From: Mucilaginibacter sp.
GTDB lineage: Bacteria; Bacteroidota; Bacteroidia; Sphingobacteriales; Sphingobacteriaceae
DNA length: 64,000 bases
Direction: 5' to 3'
Assembly (NCBI RefSeq): GCF_025359345.1
Contig: NZ_JANYGQ010000021.1
Coordinates: 1 to 64,000, forward strand
A program made the position numbers and the translations under genes. Within the stretch, counting starts at the first letter, position 1. Each line of letters opens with the position of its first letter. The notes beneath the pieces are model-generated. The model worked only from the letters and a program-made list of their open reading frames with translations. It did no database searches and was not told where the DNA came from. This document shows positions 15,679 through 23,585 of this stretch, piece after piece.

Positions 15679-16317
15679 TTACTTTTTTCTGATGACCAGC
15701 AATCCATCACGCACGGGCAGAATCATTTTTTCTACACGGCTGTCTACGGAAATGCGGTCATTTAGTTCGCGGATGAGCGCTGTGTCGGCGTCATTATCTT
15801 CGCCATACACTTTCCCTTTCCACAAAACATTATCAATTATTATTAATCCTCCGGACCTTACTTTGTTAAATACAAGTTGAAAATATGTATAATTATTCTT
15901 TTTATCGGCATCAATAAACACCAAATCCCATTTTTTAACGTCTAAAGCGGGAATTATTGCGGTGGCATCGCCAAAATGCTGTTTTATTTTTTTGCTAACA
16001 TTTGTTAACTTAAAGTGTGAATTGAGCATCGGCTCCAATTCGCGGTTAACTTCTATAGTATGGATAACGCCGTCTTCGGTTAAGCCTTCGGCCAGGCAAA
16101 TGGTAGCATACCCGGTAAATGTGCCGACCTCCAAAATTGATTCCGGCTGCACCATTTTACTCAAAAAACTAAGTACCCGCCCCTGGTAATGGCCCGATAG
16201 CATATGCGGCCGCAACACCTTTAAATAAGTCTCGCGGTTGATAACCTGCAGCGCTTCCGGCTCGGGCTCGCAGTGGTTATCGAGGTACGTTTGGAGGGCG
16301 GGATCCAAAATTTCCAT
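15679..16317 (-). CDS. class I SAM-dependent O-methyltransferase, family 3
   Basis: A 212-residue cytoplasmic enzyme of the caffeoyl-CoA/catechol O-methyltransferase type. The SAM-binding loop is ILEVGTFTGYATICLAEGL (about 58-76), then HTIEVNRELEP. DLVFIDADKKNN at 131-142 and IIDNVLWKGKV at 158-168 supply the metal-binding Asp and Asn residues of this family. A -7 box (TATTTTTG at 16322-16329) lies only 4 bases before the start codon, so the mRNA may be nearly leaderless. Substrate cannot be told from sequence. Confidence 0.88.
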   Translation of the reverse strand: MEILDPALQTYLDNHCEPEPEALQVINRETYLKVLRPHMLSGHYQGRVLSFLSKMVQPESILEVGTFTGYATICLAEGLTEDGVIHTIEVNRELEPMLNSHFKLTNVSKKIKQHFGDATAIIPALDVKKWDLVFIDADKKNNYTYFQLVFNKVRSGGLIIIDNVLWKGKVYGEDNDADTALIRELNDRISVDSRVEKMILPVRDGLLVIRKK

Positions 16318-16321
16318 GGCG

Positions 16322-16329
16322 CAAAAATA
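16322..16329 (-). promoter_or_regulatory. -7 box of the O-methyltransferase gene
   Basis: Minus-strand TATTTTTG, a match to TAnnTTTG. It ends 4 bases before the start codon at 16317, which implies a leaderless or near-leaderless transcript. Confidence 0.5.
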
Positions 16330-16414
16330 GGAAATTTATTTTTAATGGGAATTTATCGTCAATCCAATTCCTGCTAAATAGCTATATATTAATATATTGC
16401 GATCAAAAAAGCCA

Positions 16415-16828
16415 TTAAAACATTCGCCGGTTCATATAGGATTGTAGTAGTATCACGGCTGATATCGTATCCACCAACTCCTTATTTTGCCGGTGTTTTT
16501 TGTTCATTCCGCTTTGGGCAATAGTGGCTGATGCCATTTTTGAGGTAAACCGTTCGTCGAGCATTTCGACGGGTATTTCGGGAAAGGTTTTGTTGAGCAG
16601 GTTTACAAAACCTTTTACGTGTATGGCCGATTGGGAAGGGGTATTATCCATCTGCTTGGGTTCCCCTACAATAAAGCGTTCAACCTGTTCGGTTTGGAGG
16701 TATTTTTTCAGGTAGTCGATAATATGCATAGGGTGCACGGTGTCAAGCCCTGTTGCTATGATCTGCATCGGGTCGGTAACGGCAATGCCGATACGTTTGG
16801 TACCGTAGTCGAAGGCCATTATTCTCAT
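16415..16828 (-). CDS. ruvX: putative pre-16S rRNA nuclease / Holliday junction resolvase RuvX (YqgF)
   Basis: A 137-residue protein of normal length for the YqgF/RuvX family, an RNase H-fold nuclease implicated in 16S rRNA 5' maturation. It shows the first catalytic Asp in MAFDYGTKRIGIAVTD (Asp7), VERFIVGEPKQMD with the family GxP loop, LDERFTS with the catalytic Glu, and KELVDTISAVILLQ with the last Asp. The promoter box TATCTTTG lies at 16880-16887 and the leader contains the imperfect tandem words ctaatctctaacctccaacc. Confidence 0.92.
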   Translation of the reverse strand: MRIMAFDYGTKRIGIAVTDPMQIIATGLDTVHPMHIIDYLKKYLQTEQVERFIVGEPKQMDNTPSQSAIHVKGFVNLLNKTFPEIPVEMLDERFTSKMASATIAQSGMNKKHRQNKELVDTISAVILLQSYMNRRMF

Positions 16829-16879
16829 TTGGTTGGAGAGATTAGCGGTTGGAGGTTAGAGATTAGGCTGTACATGTGG

Positions 16880-16887
16880 CAAAGATA
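16880..16887 (-). promoter_or_regulatory. -7 box of ruvX
   Basis: Minus-strand TATCTTTG, matching TAnnTTTG, gives a leader of about 45 bases that contains a short imperfect tandem repeat. Confidence 0.5.
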
Positions 16888-17184
16888 AACCGTTGATTTT
16901 TATGATTGGTGTTGATTGCTCCGATTTTTTTACCGTTGATTTCTTTGATTGCGTTGATTTCGCTGGCATGGTGGGCAGGAATTTATAAATGAAGAAACAA
17001 CACAAAAGCCCCAACGGGGCACAATCCGTCAGCACAGGTCGCAGGCCTGTGCGATGCGAAAGGCCCCACATAACTTTTTTCTTCTTTTAAAATAAAATCT
17101 CCTAATTTCAATGATAATTATAAACAGGCCTTTCGTCCATCTTTCCATTCCGCCTGCATTACCGATATAAAACCAATTATCCCG

Positions 17185-18093
17185 ATGAAACCCTATATAG
17201 TTGTAGTGGGAAGCTCAAATACCGACATGGTTGTTAAAGCCGCGCGTTTGCCGGCGCCCGGCGAAACCGTTTTAGGCGGCACCTTTATGATGAATGCTGG
17301 CGGCAAAGGCGCCAACCAGGCCGTCGCAGCAGCACGGCTTGGCGGCAATGTTATATTTATCGCCAAAACAGGCGAAGACATTTTTGGGAAACAGGCAATT
17401 GAATTATTCAAGCAGGAAGGCATAGACACAAGTTTTATTATCCCCGATGCTGAAAACCCATCGGGTGTGGCGCTGATAACGGTTGACGCTAACGGCGAGA
17501 ACTGTATCGTGGTGGCATCGGGTGCCAATGCCGCCTTAAAACCGGCCGATCTGCAACCTGCAGAACATATTATTGAAAATGCCAGCCTGGTATTGGTACA
17601 GCTCGAAATCCCCCTGGAAACAGTTGAATATGTTGTAAACCAGGCAGCAGCAAAAAATGTAAACGTAGTCCTCAACCCGGCCCCGGCATGCTTTCTGTCT
17701 GACGATCTGCTGCGCAATATTTCTATCATCACCCCAAACGAAACCGAGGCCACTTTACTTACCGGCATTAAAGTTACCAGTCGCGAAAGCGCGGAAGCTG
17801 CAGCCAGGGAGCTTGCTGCAAAGGGCATCGAAATGGTTATTATTACTATGGGCGCCGAAGGGGCCTTGCTGCTGCACAATGGCGCGTGTGATTTTTTTGC
17901 TGCGCCGGTTTGCAAGGCCGTTGATACCACCGCTGCCGGCGACGTTTTTAGCGGGGCCCTGGTTGTAGCACTTTTTAACGGGCAAGGCATTTTGGATGCT
18001 GTGCCATTTGCCATCCGGGCTGCATCCATCTCCGTGTGCCGTATGGGGGCACAGGCTTCAGCACCGTACCTGCACGAATTAAACGGATTTTAA
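17185..18093 (+). CDS. rbsK: ribokinase
   Basis: A 302-residue PfkB-family sugar kinase of ribokinase length, which phosphorylates D-ribose to ribose 5-phosphate. The N-terminal signature GGKGANQAVAAARLGG (residues 38-53) and the C-terminal DTTAAGDVFSGALVVAL (with catalytic Asp in AAGD, about 250) are both present. It is followed 18 bases later by a multi-pass transporter-like protein, so the pair probably takes up and phosphorylates a pentose. No rbsA/B/C or repressor is next to it. Confidence 0.92.
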   Translation: MKPYIVVVGSSNTDMVVKAARLPAPGETVLGGTFMMNAGGKGANQAVAAARLGGNVIFIAKTGEDIFGKQAIELFKQEGIDTSFIIPDAENPSGVALITVDANGENCIVVASGANAALKPADLQPAEHIIENASLVLVQLEIPLETVEYVVNQAAAKNVNVVLNPAPACFLSDDLLRNISIITPNETEATLLTGIKVTSRESAEAAARELAAKGIEMVIITMGAEGALLLHNGACDFFAAPVCKAVDTTAAGDVFSGALVVALFNGQGILDAVPFAIRAASISVCRMGAQASAPYLHELNGF

Positions 18094-18110
18094 ACCTAAT
18101 TAATTACGAT

Positions 18111-19112
18111 ATGTTTATCATTTCAACCTATCCTGTAGCCGTAATATTTTGTGTCATCACCATGATTTGCTGGGGTTCCTGGGCCAACACCCAGAAAATT
18201 GCCGGCAAAAACTGGCGCTTCGAGCTGTTTTATTGGGACTATGTTATCGGCGTGGTGCTTTTTTCGCTGCTTTCGGCATTAACGCTGGGCAGCTATGGGC
18301 ATGGCGGACGCAGCTTTTTAGCCGACTTAAAACATGCCGACAGCAGCAACCTGGTCAAAGCCTTAATAGGTGGCGTAATATTTAACGCGGCAAATATTTT
18401 ATTATCGGCGGCCATTTCTATTGCGGGTATGGCGGTGGCCTTCCCCGTGGGTATTGGTATTGCGCTGGTGGTAGGTGTTGTGGTCAATTATGCATCGGCG
18501 CCGCAGGGAAACCTGCAGTATATTATTATCGGCATAGTTTTAATTATGGCCGCCATAATTGTAAACGCCGTTGCCTATCAAAAATCAAATAAAAGCAATA
18601 AAAAGCTCTCGTTCAAGGGGCTGCTGTTATCCGTATTGGCGGGGCTGCTGATGTCGTTGTTTTACCGGCTTATTGCGTCCTCAATGGACCTGTCGAATTT
18701 CGAGCAGCCAGCCGTTGGGAAAATGACGCCTTATACCGCGGTGTTTATTTTTTCGCTTGGCATATTTATCAGCAATTTTGTATTCAACAGCATCCTTATT
18801 TATAAACCGTTTGAAGGCGCCCCAACCAGCTATGGCGCCTGGTTTAAAGGCAAATTCACGCTGCATCTTACAGGCATACTCGGTGGACTAATCTGGGGTG
18901 TCGGTAATTCATTTAACCTGATTGCTGCCGGCAAAGCCGGGCCGGCCATATCATACGGCCTCGGCCAGGGCGCAACTATGGTGGCCGCTTTTTGGGGCGT
19001 TTTTATCTGGAAAGAATTTAAACAAAAAGACACTTCAACTAGCGGACCGATTACGGCGATGTTTCTGCTATTTATTGCAGGGTTGGGAATGTTGATCTAT
19101 TCGGGGGTATAG
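18111..19112 (+). CDS. DMT/GRP-type sugar transporter-like membrane protein
   Basis: A 333-residue protein with about 10 membrane helices, starting MFIISTYPVAVIFCVITMICWGSWANTQ. The CWGSWANTQK motif after helix 1, the internal AxP, SYGLGQGATMVAAFWGVFIWKEF at the end and the overall length fit the drug/metabolite superfamily, specifically the glucose/ribose porter (GRP/RhaT-like) group. The ATG at 18111 is chosen because the upstream alternative (18036) lies inside rbsK. Adjacent to ribokinase, it is the likely ribose (or related sugar) importer; substrate is inferred from context. Confidence 0.8.
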   Translation: MFIISTYPVAVIFCVITMICWGSWANTQKIAGKNWRFELFYWDYVIGVVLFSLLSALTLGSYGHGGRSFLADLKHADSSNLVKALIGGVIFNAANILLSAAISIAGMAVAFPVGIGIALVVGVVVNYASAPQGNLQYIIIGIVLIMAAIIVNAVAYQKSNKSNKKLSFKGLLLSVLAGLLMSLFYRLIASSMDLSNFEQPAVGKMTPYTAVFIFSLGIFISNFVFNSILIYKPFEGAPTSYGAWFKGKFTLHLTGILGGLIWGVGNSFNLIAAGKAGPAISYGLGQGATMVAAFWGVFIWKEFKQKDTSTSGPITAMFLLFIAGLGMLIYSGV

Positions 19113-19124
19113 CGGCACACGCCG

Positions 19125-19193
19125 AAAGCGTTCCATTTTTACACGCGGAACACCCGGAACGCTGTGAAACATGCTGATTATCAGCTGCTCCAG
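19125..19193. repeat. interspersed repeat, family E, copy 1
   Basis: About 68 bases with the inverted core agcgttcc...ggaacgct and the tail gctgattatcagctgc. It is repeated at 62832-62898 with only scattered differences. It follows the transporter stop codon and can form a hairpin, so it may act as a terminator. The rest of the 360-base gap up to 19475 shows nothing I recognise. Confidence 0.75.
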
Positions 19194-19475
19194 TTTTGCC
19201 GTAAGTGTAGTTAGCTGATGATAACCTGCGGACAAATACATCTACCCAAAACACCGCGGCAAAACTTATAAAATAAATCCCCTCCGGATTATGGTACCTT
19301 CGAATGACTATGCCTGGAGACTCTGTCTCCACAATTTTCCGCTGTGCCCCAGGCACGCTTCTGTGGGCCATTGGTTAAATTCAAGTTATCAATCACTACT
19401 TTTGATATTTGAACGGGTTTATGGAATCCGCATGTTAATTGCATCTGATAATAACAGCTGTTATTTATACTTAAA

Positions 19476-20927
19476 ATGATGAAAAATTTAAAGGGTGCAT
19501 TGAAGGTATCAGGCTTTCTTATATCGATATGGTTTTGTCCCGGCTTTACCGCCGGCTACGCACAGGCCCACAAGAAATTACCGCCCGACGTAACGGACCC
19601 TTGCGGGTGCCCGGTAATGATCTATACAAAGTCGCCGCCACCAAATTATACACCATTATCCGGGCACATTTCCTATGCTGAGTTTCAAAAGTTCAATCAA
19701 TGGAAACTGCCAAACGGCGTTACAACCTTCAATTCACTTTCGGCCACGGGAGAATCGTATACAGGACACGGAGACGATTTTTTTGAGAGATTAAACATCA
19801 TATCTTCAAGCGGGCCTATTAAGCTTGTTCATCCCGCAGGAACTTTCTCCCTTAACCTCACTCCCTGCGCAGATCAATATCACAGTTACGTTTTGCCTGT
19901 TTCTGTCGGCTGTAAGCCATCCTTTGCCGGTGAAATAAGGGACTTTGATTTTACAAAATTTGAAAACACCTCCCTGGGCTATGTACACCTGTATTTTCGA
20001 ATGGCCTGGGTGTCACCCTATAAAATGATCCGTTCAGCATTTAAGCAATGGGCACAAAATTATGAGCTAAATGGCGTGAATGGGGCTATAACAAAAATCA
20101 ACCTGGCCTACAACACCAGGATACCGCTGACTACAGAGAAAAACTACGCCGATTCGCTGATGATCTCGGCTGTTATAGATTCCGTGGTTTCAAAAAAGTT
20201 AAACCCCGAACAAGTTTTCAATACCGGCTTTGTCCTTTCTGAACCGGGTGTACATTCGCCAACCTACGATGAAAAATACCACATCGAAATACTCTTTCAA
20301 CCATATGCCCCTTACAGGGCTGCCGAGTTATTTAATATACGGAAATTTCTTCCCGATTACACTGTCGAGCTTGAAACCAGGCAGGCTTTAGTAGAAATAT
20401 CATCAAAAATTCTGTCCCCGGCTATCCGTTCGAAAGAAGGCCAGGCGCCATACACTAACATTAATATAGAAATGTGTTCGGCATTTTTCAATAACGAATC
20501 GATGATAAGGATCGATTGTGAATCTGACGCTTGCCTGCCTTCTTCTGTTATTACAGGTACAAATATTACTGTCGACTTTGATCATGCTTTTTTATATTCC
20601 GAACAACTTAATACCATGCCCGGTTGGGATTGCGTTCCGTACGAGGAATTTGCCAGGGACACAAACGCTTACAAGGCGTATCCGCCAAAAAAGTGGGAAT
20701 TGTACGATACTCTGTTCACCCATTTCACCGGCCTTGTGATACGCAATGCAACCTTCAGGATGCCGTATGGCAAAACCCGGCTCGTATTTAAAGGCCATGA
20801 TGTCATCATTAACAATCGTGTAATAGCCGGCCATCTCGACATCGACCTTGATCTAAAGACAAAAGCAAAGCCGTTTTACAAAAGGCCAACGGAAGGACAC
20901 GTATCGTCCACGTATCTGAATTATTAA
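19476..20927 (+). CDS. large secreted protein of unknown function
   Basis: A 483-residue exported protein that I do not recognise. The N-terminus (MMKNLKGALKVSGFLISIWF, then cleavage after about residue 32 at GYAQA) is a signal peptide. The mature protein begins with a Cys pair (DPCGCPVM) and carries further cysteines in the middle and near the end (CADQY, VGCKPSF, CESDACLPSS). It is rich in Tyr, Asn and Phe and probably mostly beta. It is isolated: the next genes are convergent or small repeats. Two ATGs (19476, 19479) are possible starts. Confidence 0.6.
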   Translation: MMKNLKGALKVSGFLISIWFCPGFTAGYAQAHKKLPPDVTDPCGCPVMIYTKSPPPNYTPLSGHISYAEFQKFNQWKLPNGVTTFNSLSATGESYTGHGDDFFERLNIISSSGPIKLVHPAGTFSLNLTPCADQYHSYVLPVSVGCKPSFAGEIRDFDFTKFENTSLGYVHLYFRMAWVSPYKMIRSAFKQWAQNYELNGVNGAITKINLAYNTRIPLTTEKNYADSLMISAVIDSVVSKKLNPEQVFNTGFVLSEPGVHSPTYDEKYHIEILFQPYAPYRAAELFNIRKFLPDYTVELETRQALVEISSKILSPAIRSKEGQAPYTNINIEMCSAFFNNESMIRIDCESDACLPSSVITGTNITVDFDHAFLYSEQLNTMPGWDCVPYEEFARDTNAYKAYPPKKWELYDTLFTHFTGLVIRNATFRMPYGKTRLVFKGHDVIINNRVIAGHLDIDLDLKTKAKPFYKRPTEGHVSSTYLNY

Positions 20928-21034
20928 CGGCGCTGAATAAGGAAGGGTTGAACAACCTGGTTACTAAAACTGATCAAAAACAGTTACATGTATACTTCAA
21001 GAAAACACCTGGCTAATCTTCTTTAAGGATTCAT

Positions 21035-21227
21035 CCCCCGCTCCTGCAAGCGTTTTTCCTCTTCGCTTCCGCCTCGATTTATCAGGGTAGCTCGCTGACA
21101 GGTAACAAAGCGACAACTATCGCTTGACCTCAATTACCGAGATTATTGTCGCTGCCAGGTTTTCGGAGCAGGCCCGACAAAATTTTTATTGATAAACCTG
21201 AGATTGCTAATATGATAAATAGCGGGA
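21035..21227. repeat. imperfect 190-bp duplication, copy 1
   Basis: Shares with 21631-21821 the segments around ctgacaggtaac, the gcgacaactatcgctt region and a 95-base end from tgtcgctgcc through aatagcggga. The left part also matches 22157-22240. The right part encodes a gene remnant at 21130-21228 on the minus strand. Confidence 0.75.
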
Positions 21228-21228
21228 A
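21130..21228 (-). pseudogene. C-terminal fragment of the 130-residue membrane protein gene
   Basis: This stretch keeps the reading frame and the stop codon of the last 33 codons of the gene at 21724-22116: (F)PLFIILAISGLSIKILSG and so on to GN*, against PLFIVLAISGLSIKILSG to RN* there. The next upstream codons are W-S-N followed by a stop, so nothing longer survives. It is a truncated duplicate generated with the surrounding repeat. It is partly overlapped in another frame by the lipoprotein gene ending at 21207. Confidence 0.65.
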
Positions 21229-21569
21229 CCAACTATTTCATCCATGGATTTATTGAGTTTATAAGTTAATCCATTTACCTTGATCCGGTGACCGTTACAA
21301 ACTACCAGTCGCTCATCTTTGTCGGTATAAGTTATTTTTAATAAATATGTGGTCTTGAACACAGCCGGATCTAGTTCTCCTTTATTTAGTTCTCTCATCA
21401 TCTTTCCTATTTCGTTCTGATCTGAAACAATTTTAAAACTTGAAACATGGTTAAAAGTCTGAATTTCAACGGTTTTAATATTATCTGATGGAATTACCTT
21501 TGACTGCCTAACACATCCTGAAATTATGTTAATAATTAACGCCGATATAAAAATTGATTTTCCTTTCAT
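21207..21569 (-). CDS. small lipoprotein with repeat-derived C-terminus
   Basis: A 120-residue lipoprotein: the signal peptide MKGKSIFISALIINIISGC ends at Cys19. The mature part is a small alpha/beta domain (VEIQTFNHVSSFKIVSDQ, LLKITYTDKDERLVVC) with no recognised family. The last seven or so codons (GSRYLSY and stop) read into the duplicated repeat in a different frame from the membrane-gene remnant, so the original C-terminus may have been lost. Function unknown. Confidence 0.55.
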   Translation of the reverse strand: MKGKSIFISALIINIISGCVRQSKVIPSDNIKTVEIQTFNHVSSFKIVSDQNEIGKMMRELNKGELDPAVFKTTYLLKITYTDKDERLVVCNGHRIKVNGLTYKLNKSMDEIVGSRYLSY

Positions 21570-21630
21570 GCTTTCATGACAATTTGCTTAATTTACTATC
21601 TTTTCTGCCTTTTTTTGCGTCATACCGCCC

Positions 21631-21821
21631 CCAGCTCCCGCAGCGTTTTCATTTCTCTGCCGCCGCAAGGCTCCAGACTTGTGGCCCGCTGACAGGTAAC
21701 CAGGCGACAACTATCGCTTTACCTCAATTACGGGAATCCCTGTCGCTGCCTGGTTTTCGGAGTAGGCCGGACAAAATTTTTATTGATAAACCTGAGATTG
21801 CTAATACGATAAATAGCGGGA
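21631..21821. repeat. imperfect 190-bp duplication, copy 2
   Basis: Second copy of the 21035-21227 repeat, here overlapping the intact 3' end of the membrane-protein gene (stop at 21724). The 96 bases from the stop codon inward align without gaps with 21130-21225. Confidence 0.75.
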
Positions 21822-22116
21822 TAACAATTGCATAATCCCCGATCTTTACTTGCAATATTTCGTAAAAGAAATATACGAAAGAGATCAATATAAAAGAAAT
21901 GAGCAAGATTAACACATTTCTTAGGGCGGGTCTGCCTTTACACTGAAATATTATTAATAAGGTTCCTGTCAATGAATAAAGCCCGATCAAAATTAAATAC
22001 AGTACATTCTCCGCATCCTTTAAACTTATAGAATGTCCGGACGCCCCGAATAATATTATCAGAAAGAAGGCAAATAAGTACAAAAGTATACTGAGTATAT
22101 AAATGGTCTTTTTCAT
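21724..22116 (-). CDS. four-helix small membrane protein
   Basis: A 130-residue protein with four predicted membrane helices (about 5-25, 35-55, 65-85 and 95-115). The start MKKTIYILSILLYLFAFFLI is typical of inner-membrane proteins. No domain is recognised. It lies downstream of nothing obvious and upstream of the lipoprotein gene at 21207; the 3' end sits in repeat copy 2, and a truncated copy of that end remains at 21130-21228. Confidence 0.6.
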   Translation of the reverse strand: MKKTIYILSILLYLFAFFLIILFGASGHSISLKDAENVLYLILIGLYSLTGTLLIIFQCKGRPALRNVLILLISFILISFVYFFYEILQVKIGDYAIVIPLFIVLAISGLSIKILSGLLRKPGSDRDSRN

Positions 22117-22156
22117 CCGCTACTTTTTTTTCGTTTAAGAATGTAGTCGTTATACT

Positions 22157-22240
22157 CTGCTCCCGCAAGCGTTTTTCCTTTTCGCTGCCGCCCCGATTTA
22201 TCGGGGTGCCCCGCTGACACGTAACCAAGCGACAAGTATC
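22157..22240. repeat. duplication, partial copy 3
   Basis: About 84 bases corresponding to the left half of the repeat (ctcccgcaagcgtttttcct ... cgctgacacgtaaccaagcg) and containing the perfect stem cccgatttatcgggg. It lacks the membrane-gene remnant. It sits 41 bases from the start of the 130-residue membrane protein gene. The remaining 190 bases to holB hold no other gene. Confidence 0.65.
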
Positions 22241-22434
22241 CAACCAGCCATCCAACAACAAATAAAAGTACAAATTTCCATCACTAACCACCTACTTTAA
22301 GGGGCAAAACGTAGCTGTTTCAACATTAAGCGCCGCATCGGTTAGCTGCACCTTCACCCATCCGCTCATCTGCCCACTGTAAAAATCTCGCGCCTCACAT
22401 CTCAAATCTCATATCTAATAGCTAATTTGCACCG

Positions 22435-23583
22435 ATGCAGTTTAAGCAAATAGTTGGTCAGGATGCTATAAAGCAGCGCCTGGTTACTTCGGTTAAGGAG
22501 AACCGGGTAAGCCATGCACAGTTGTTTTTGGGGCCGGGCGGGAGCGGGAGTTTGCCGCTGGCAGTGGCGTATGCGCAATATTTATCGTGCGAGGACAAGC
22601 TGGCCGACGATTCGTGCGGCGAATGTTCATCGTGCCGTAAATACCAGAAACTGATGCACCCCGATCTGCATTTTTCGTACCCTTTCTTCGCCAAACATAA
22701 AGAGGATACAGCCATTACTTTTATTGAGCAATGGCGCGATGCATTTTTGGCCAACCCTTATTTAAGCCTCGACGCCTGGCGCGGCTATTTGGATGCCGAA
22801 AATAAACAGGCCAACATCAATATTGCCGAGTGCCACCAGATCATCAAAAAACTGAGCTTTAAGCCGTTTGAGTCGCCCTATAAAATTTTGATTTTATGGC
22901 TGCCGGAATACCTTGATAAATCGGGCAATGCGCTGTTGAAGATCATAGAAGAACCGCAGCCCAACACGCTGTTTATATTGGTGGCCCAAAACCAGGACCA
23001 GATTTTAAATACCATTTTAAGTCGCACACAGCTGATAAAAATTCCACCATTGGAATTTGAAGATATAAAAAAACACCTGATAACGCAGCACAACCAAACG
23101 GTGGAAGCCGCTACCGAAATTGCCTACCTGGCCGAGGGCAGCCTTACCGAGGCGCTGAACATGTTGCAATACGATAACAAGGGCTACCACGAACAATTTG
23201 TGCAGTGGCTGCGCCTGTGTTTTGCCAACAAGGGGCTGGAGGTGATGAGCTTTGTCGACGTTGCCGCCAAGATGGGCCGCGAAAACCAGAAGAACTTTTT
23301 GCGCTATGGTATAAACTTTTTGCGCGAGTGTTGTTTATTACTTTCAGGAGCGGGTAGCCTGGTGCATTTACCGGCTGGTGAGCTGGAAACGGCACAAAAA
23401 ATGGCCAACGTGATGATTGTTGAAGAGGCAGAGGCCATAGTTGCCGAGCTTGAAAAGGCCCATTATCATGTTGAACGAAATGGTAACCCTAAAATTTTAT
23501 TTTTAGATGTATCTTTACAGATTATAAAAATACTTAGCTTTAAAATTATCCGCCAGGGGCGGTCTCAATATATGCCGAATTAA
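22435..23583 (+). CDS. holB: DNA polymerase III, delta-prime subunit
   Basis: A 382-residue clamp-loader subunit. The AAA+ domain at 1-210 has a degenerate P-loop (LGPGGSGSLPLA, residues 33-44: Lys and Thr missing, as usual for delta-prime, which does not hydrolyse ATP). A four-Cys zinc module CEDKLADDSCGECSSC lies at 52-67, and sensor-like DKSGNALLKIIEEP is at about 161-174. The C-terminal region is helical. It heads the run holB-ricT-gldH-rmuC; the spacing to ricT is 2 bases. Upstream the leader contains short repeated words (ctcacatctcaaatctcata). Confidence 0.88.
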   Translation: MQFKQIVGQDAIKQRLVTSVKENRVSHAQLFLGPGGSGSLPLAVAYAQYLSCEDKLADDSCGECSSCRKYQKLMHPDLHFSYPFFAKHKEDTAITFIEQWRDAFLANPYLSLDAWRGYLDAENKQANINIAECHQIIKKLSFKPFESPYKILILWLPEYLDKSGNALLKIIEEPQPNTLFILVAQNQDQILNTILSRTQLIKIPPLEFEDIKKHLITQHNQTVEAATEIAYLAEGSLTEALNMLQYDNKGYHEQFVQWLRLCFANKGLEVMSFVDVAAKMGRENQKNFLRYGINFLRECCLLLSGAGSLVHLPAGELETAQKMANVMIVEEAEAIVAELEKAHYHVERNGNPKILFLDVSLQIIKILSFKIIRQGRSQYMPN

Positions 23584-23585
23584 TT

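Noticed and set aside
16856..17071. 71-codon minus-strand open frame upstream of ruvX
   Set aside because: It covers the ruvX promoter and leader and a short palindromic repeat, has repeat-like low-complexity peptide content and no ribosome or promoter signals of its own.
17193..18029. 278-codon open frame antisense to rbsK
   Set aside because: A shadow of a well-supported ribokinase gene; its peptide is biased in Ala, Ser and Thr and has no motif.
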